Positions 63,561 through 64,000 of a DNA stretch of 64,000 bases are shown one piece after another. The position numbers were made by a program, and so were the translations under genes. The notes beneath the pieces were generated by a model that made no database searches, had not been told where the DNA came from, and worked only from the letters and a program-made list of their open reading frames with translations. Source of the stretch: Nitrospirota bacterium (GTDB lineage: Bacteria; Nitrospirota; JACRHL01); the NCBI GenBank assembly GCA_029881725.1, contig JAOUMB010000007.1, forward strand, positions 23,946 to 87,945. Direction: 5' to 3'. Position 1 is the stretch's first letter. Every line of letters starts with the position of its first letter.

Positions 63561-64000
63561 GGCGGTTCTCCATCCTGTATTCGTCTACAGTCGGTTGGAA
63601 AGGGGGGAATGTTTAGGTAAACGGGGGAAATGGGGGGTGTTACCTGTGGCGTTGTATCTATATGAATGGGTGGGATGGTTTTTCATGCGAATGTGAATGG
63701 TTGGGTGGGGTGGGGTGCATGGGTCGTATGCCGTTTCTTTTGTTTCTTCCATGTCCTTTGCGCCCCCCCAATCCCCATCCCTTATCCCCCGGAGGGGGAC
63801 AAGGGGGTGTGCTGCGCGCACGGCGGTATGTGACTGTAGAGGGTTGATTGGAGCTCTTTCGGTGGAAATGACCAGCCGCCTTGCGTTCTGTATTGGCTAT
63901 CGTCGATGGGCCGTGCCGTGGGGGCATCGGGTGGGTTTGGGGTTGGTATCGTAGGGGACAAATTGGCCGTTTCCTTATCCGGTTTCCTCCTGCCATAACT
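63561..64000. other. Gene-free end of the window
   Basis: No supportable gene. The stretch is G/T-rich on the plus strand, contains the palindrome TCCCCC-ggag-GGGGGA-like segment near 63786-63799, and carries a dispersed repeat copy at 63809-63829. It may hold the promoter of the PilZ cluster on its left side, but no clear hexamer pair is seen. Confidence 0.4.
63809..63829 (-). repeat. Dispersed short repeat, inverted copy at right end
   Basis: Minus-strand sequence ATACCGCCGTGCGCGCAGCAC, matching the family core with three differences. It lies in non-coding DNA beside a G-run. Confidence 0.6.

Overview
The window is about 64 kb of GC-rich, gene-dense chromosome from a Gram-negative bacterium. 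It carries several lipoproteins with lipoboxes, an ubiquinone-type UbiA/UbiD pair, FabI, UppP, hexameric-type citrate synthase and RNase D. PurL is the short form (753 residues) with a separate PurQ, unlike the fused ~1300-residue enzyme of enteric and most other gamma/betaproteobacteria. Together these fit a proteobacterium of alphaproteobacterial or deep-branching (for example Magnetococcia-like) affinity; the lineage call is an inference. There is no rRNA, prophage, insertion sequence or CRISPR array, and there is one tRNA (Pro, anticodon CGG).

Layout. 1-1154: the start of a probable nnrD, then acpS and pdxJ, reading left. 1155-5702: a long-leadered gene for a large modular surface protein, then 1.2 kb of gene-free repetitive DNA. 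5703-9286: TfoX_N protein, MFS transporter, small membrane protein and gltA, all leftward. 9590-16475: a SWIM-SNF2 helicase, then a solute-binding lipoprotein overlapping a hybrid histidine kinase. 16462-22759: a leftward, overlapping operon of ubiA, ubiD, three exported formylglycine-generating-enzyme-like (SUMF1 fold) proteins, the middle one with two haem-c motifs, and a UbiH-like flavin monooxygenase. 23049-31176: a GNAT-histone deacetylase fusion, purQ-purL-purF, a LOG-family protein and nth. 31324-38519: lipoproteins, two tandem paralogues, and rluB-aspS-TPR glycosyltransferase. 38864-44000: tpx, uppP, an M16 peptidase pair and gph. 44052-47996: a 1314-residue protein with 14 FG-GAP blades. 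48179-53321: dut, rnd, fabI, ribD, a small membrane protein and ald. 53418-57000: tRNA-Pro, a Cys-rich protein, folD, a secreted protein, acyP, a PilZ protein and a JAMM peptidase. 57058-59751: Ig-like repeats plus a beta-propeller lipoprotein. 59977-61156: a zinc-ribbon protein and a CsaA-like protein. 61164-63560: five consecutive PilZ genes.

The most unusual parts are: (1) the ubiquinone-type operon with three envelope SUMF1-fold proteins embedded in it, one a dihaem fusion that alone keeps a Cys-x4-Cys pair; (2) the array of PilZ paralogues with departures from the canonical c-di-GMP motifs; (3) a dispersed intergenic repeat with core TATCGCCGTGCGCGKAGCAC, seen at about seven places, one copy supplying the probable start codon of a transporter; (4) an ~80-bp periodic degenerate repeat in the gene-free stretch near 4.9-5.3 kb. 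Many genes overlap by ATGA/GTGA, so translational coupling is common here, and a few genes lack a Shine-Dalgarno but have a -10-like hexamer about 8-9 nt before the start.
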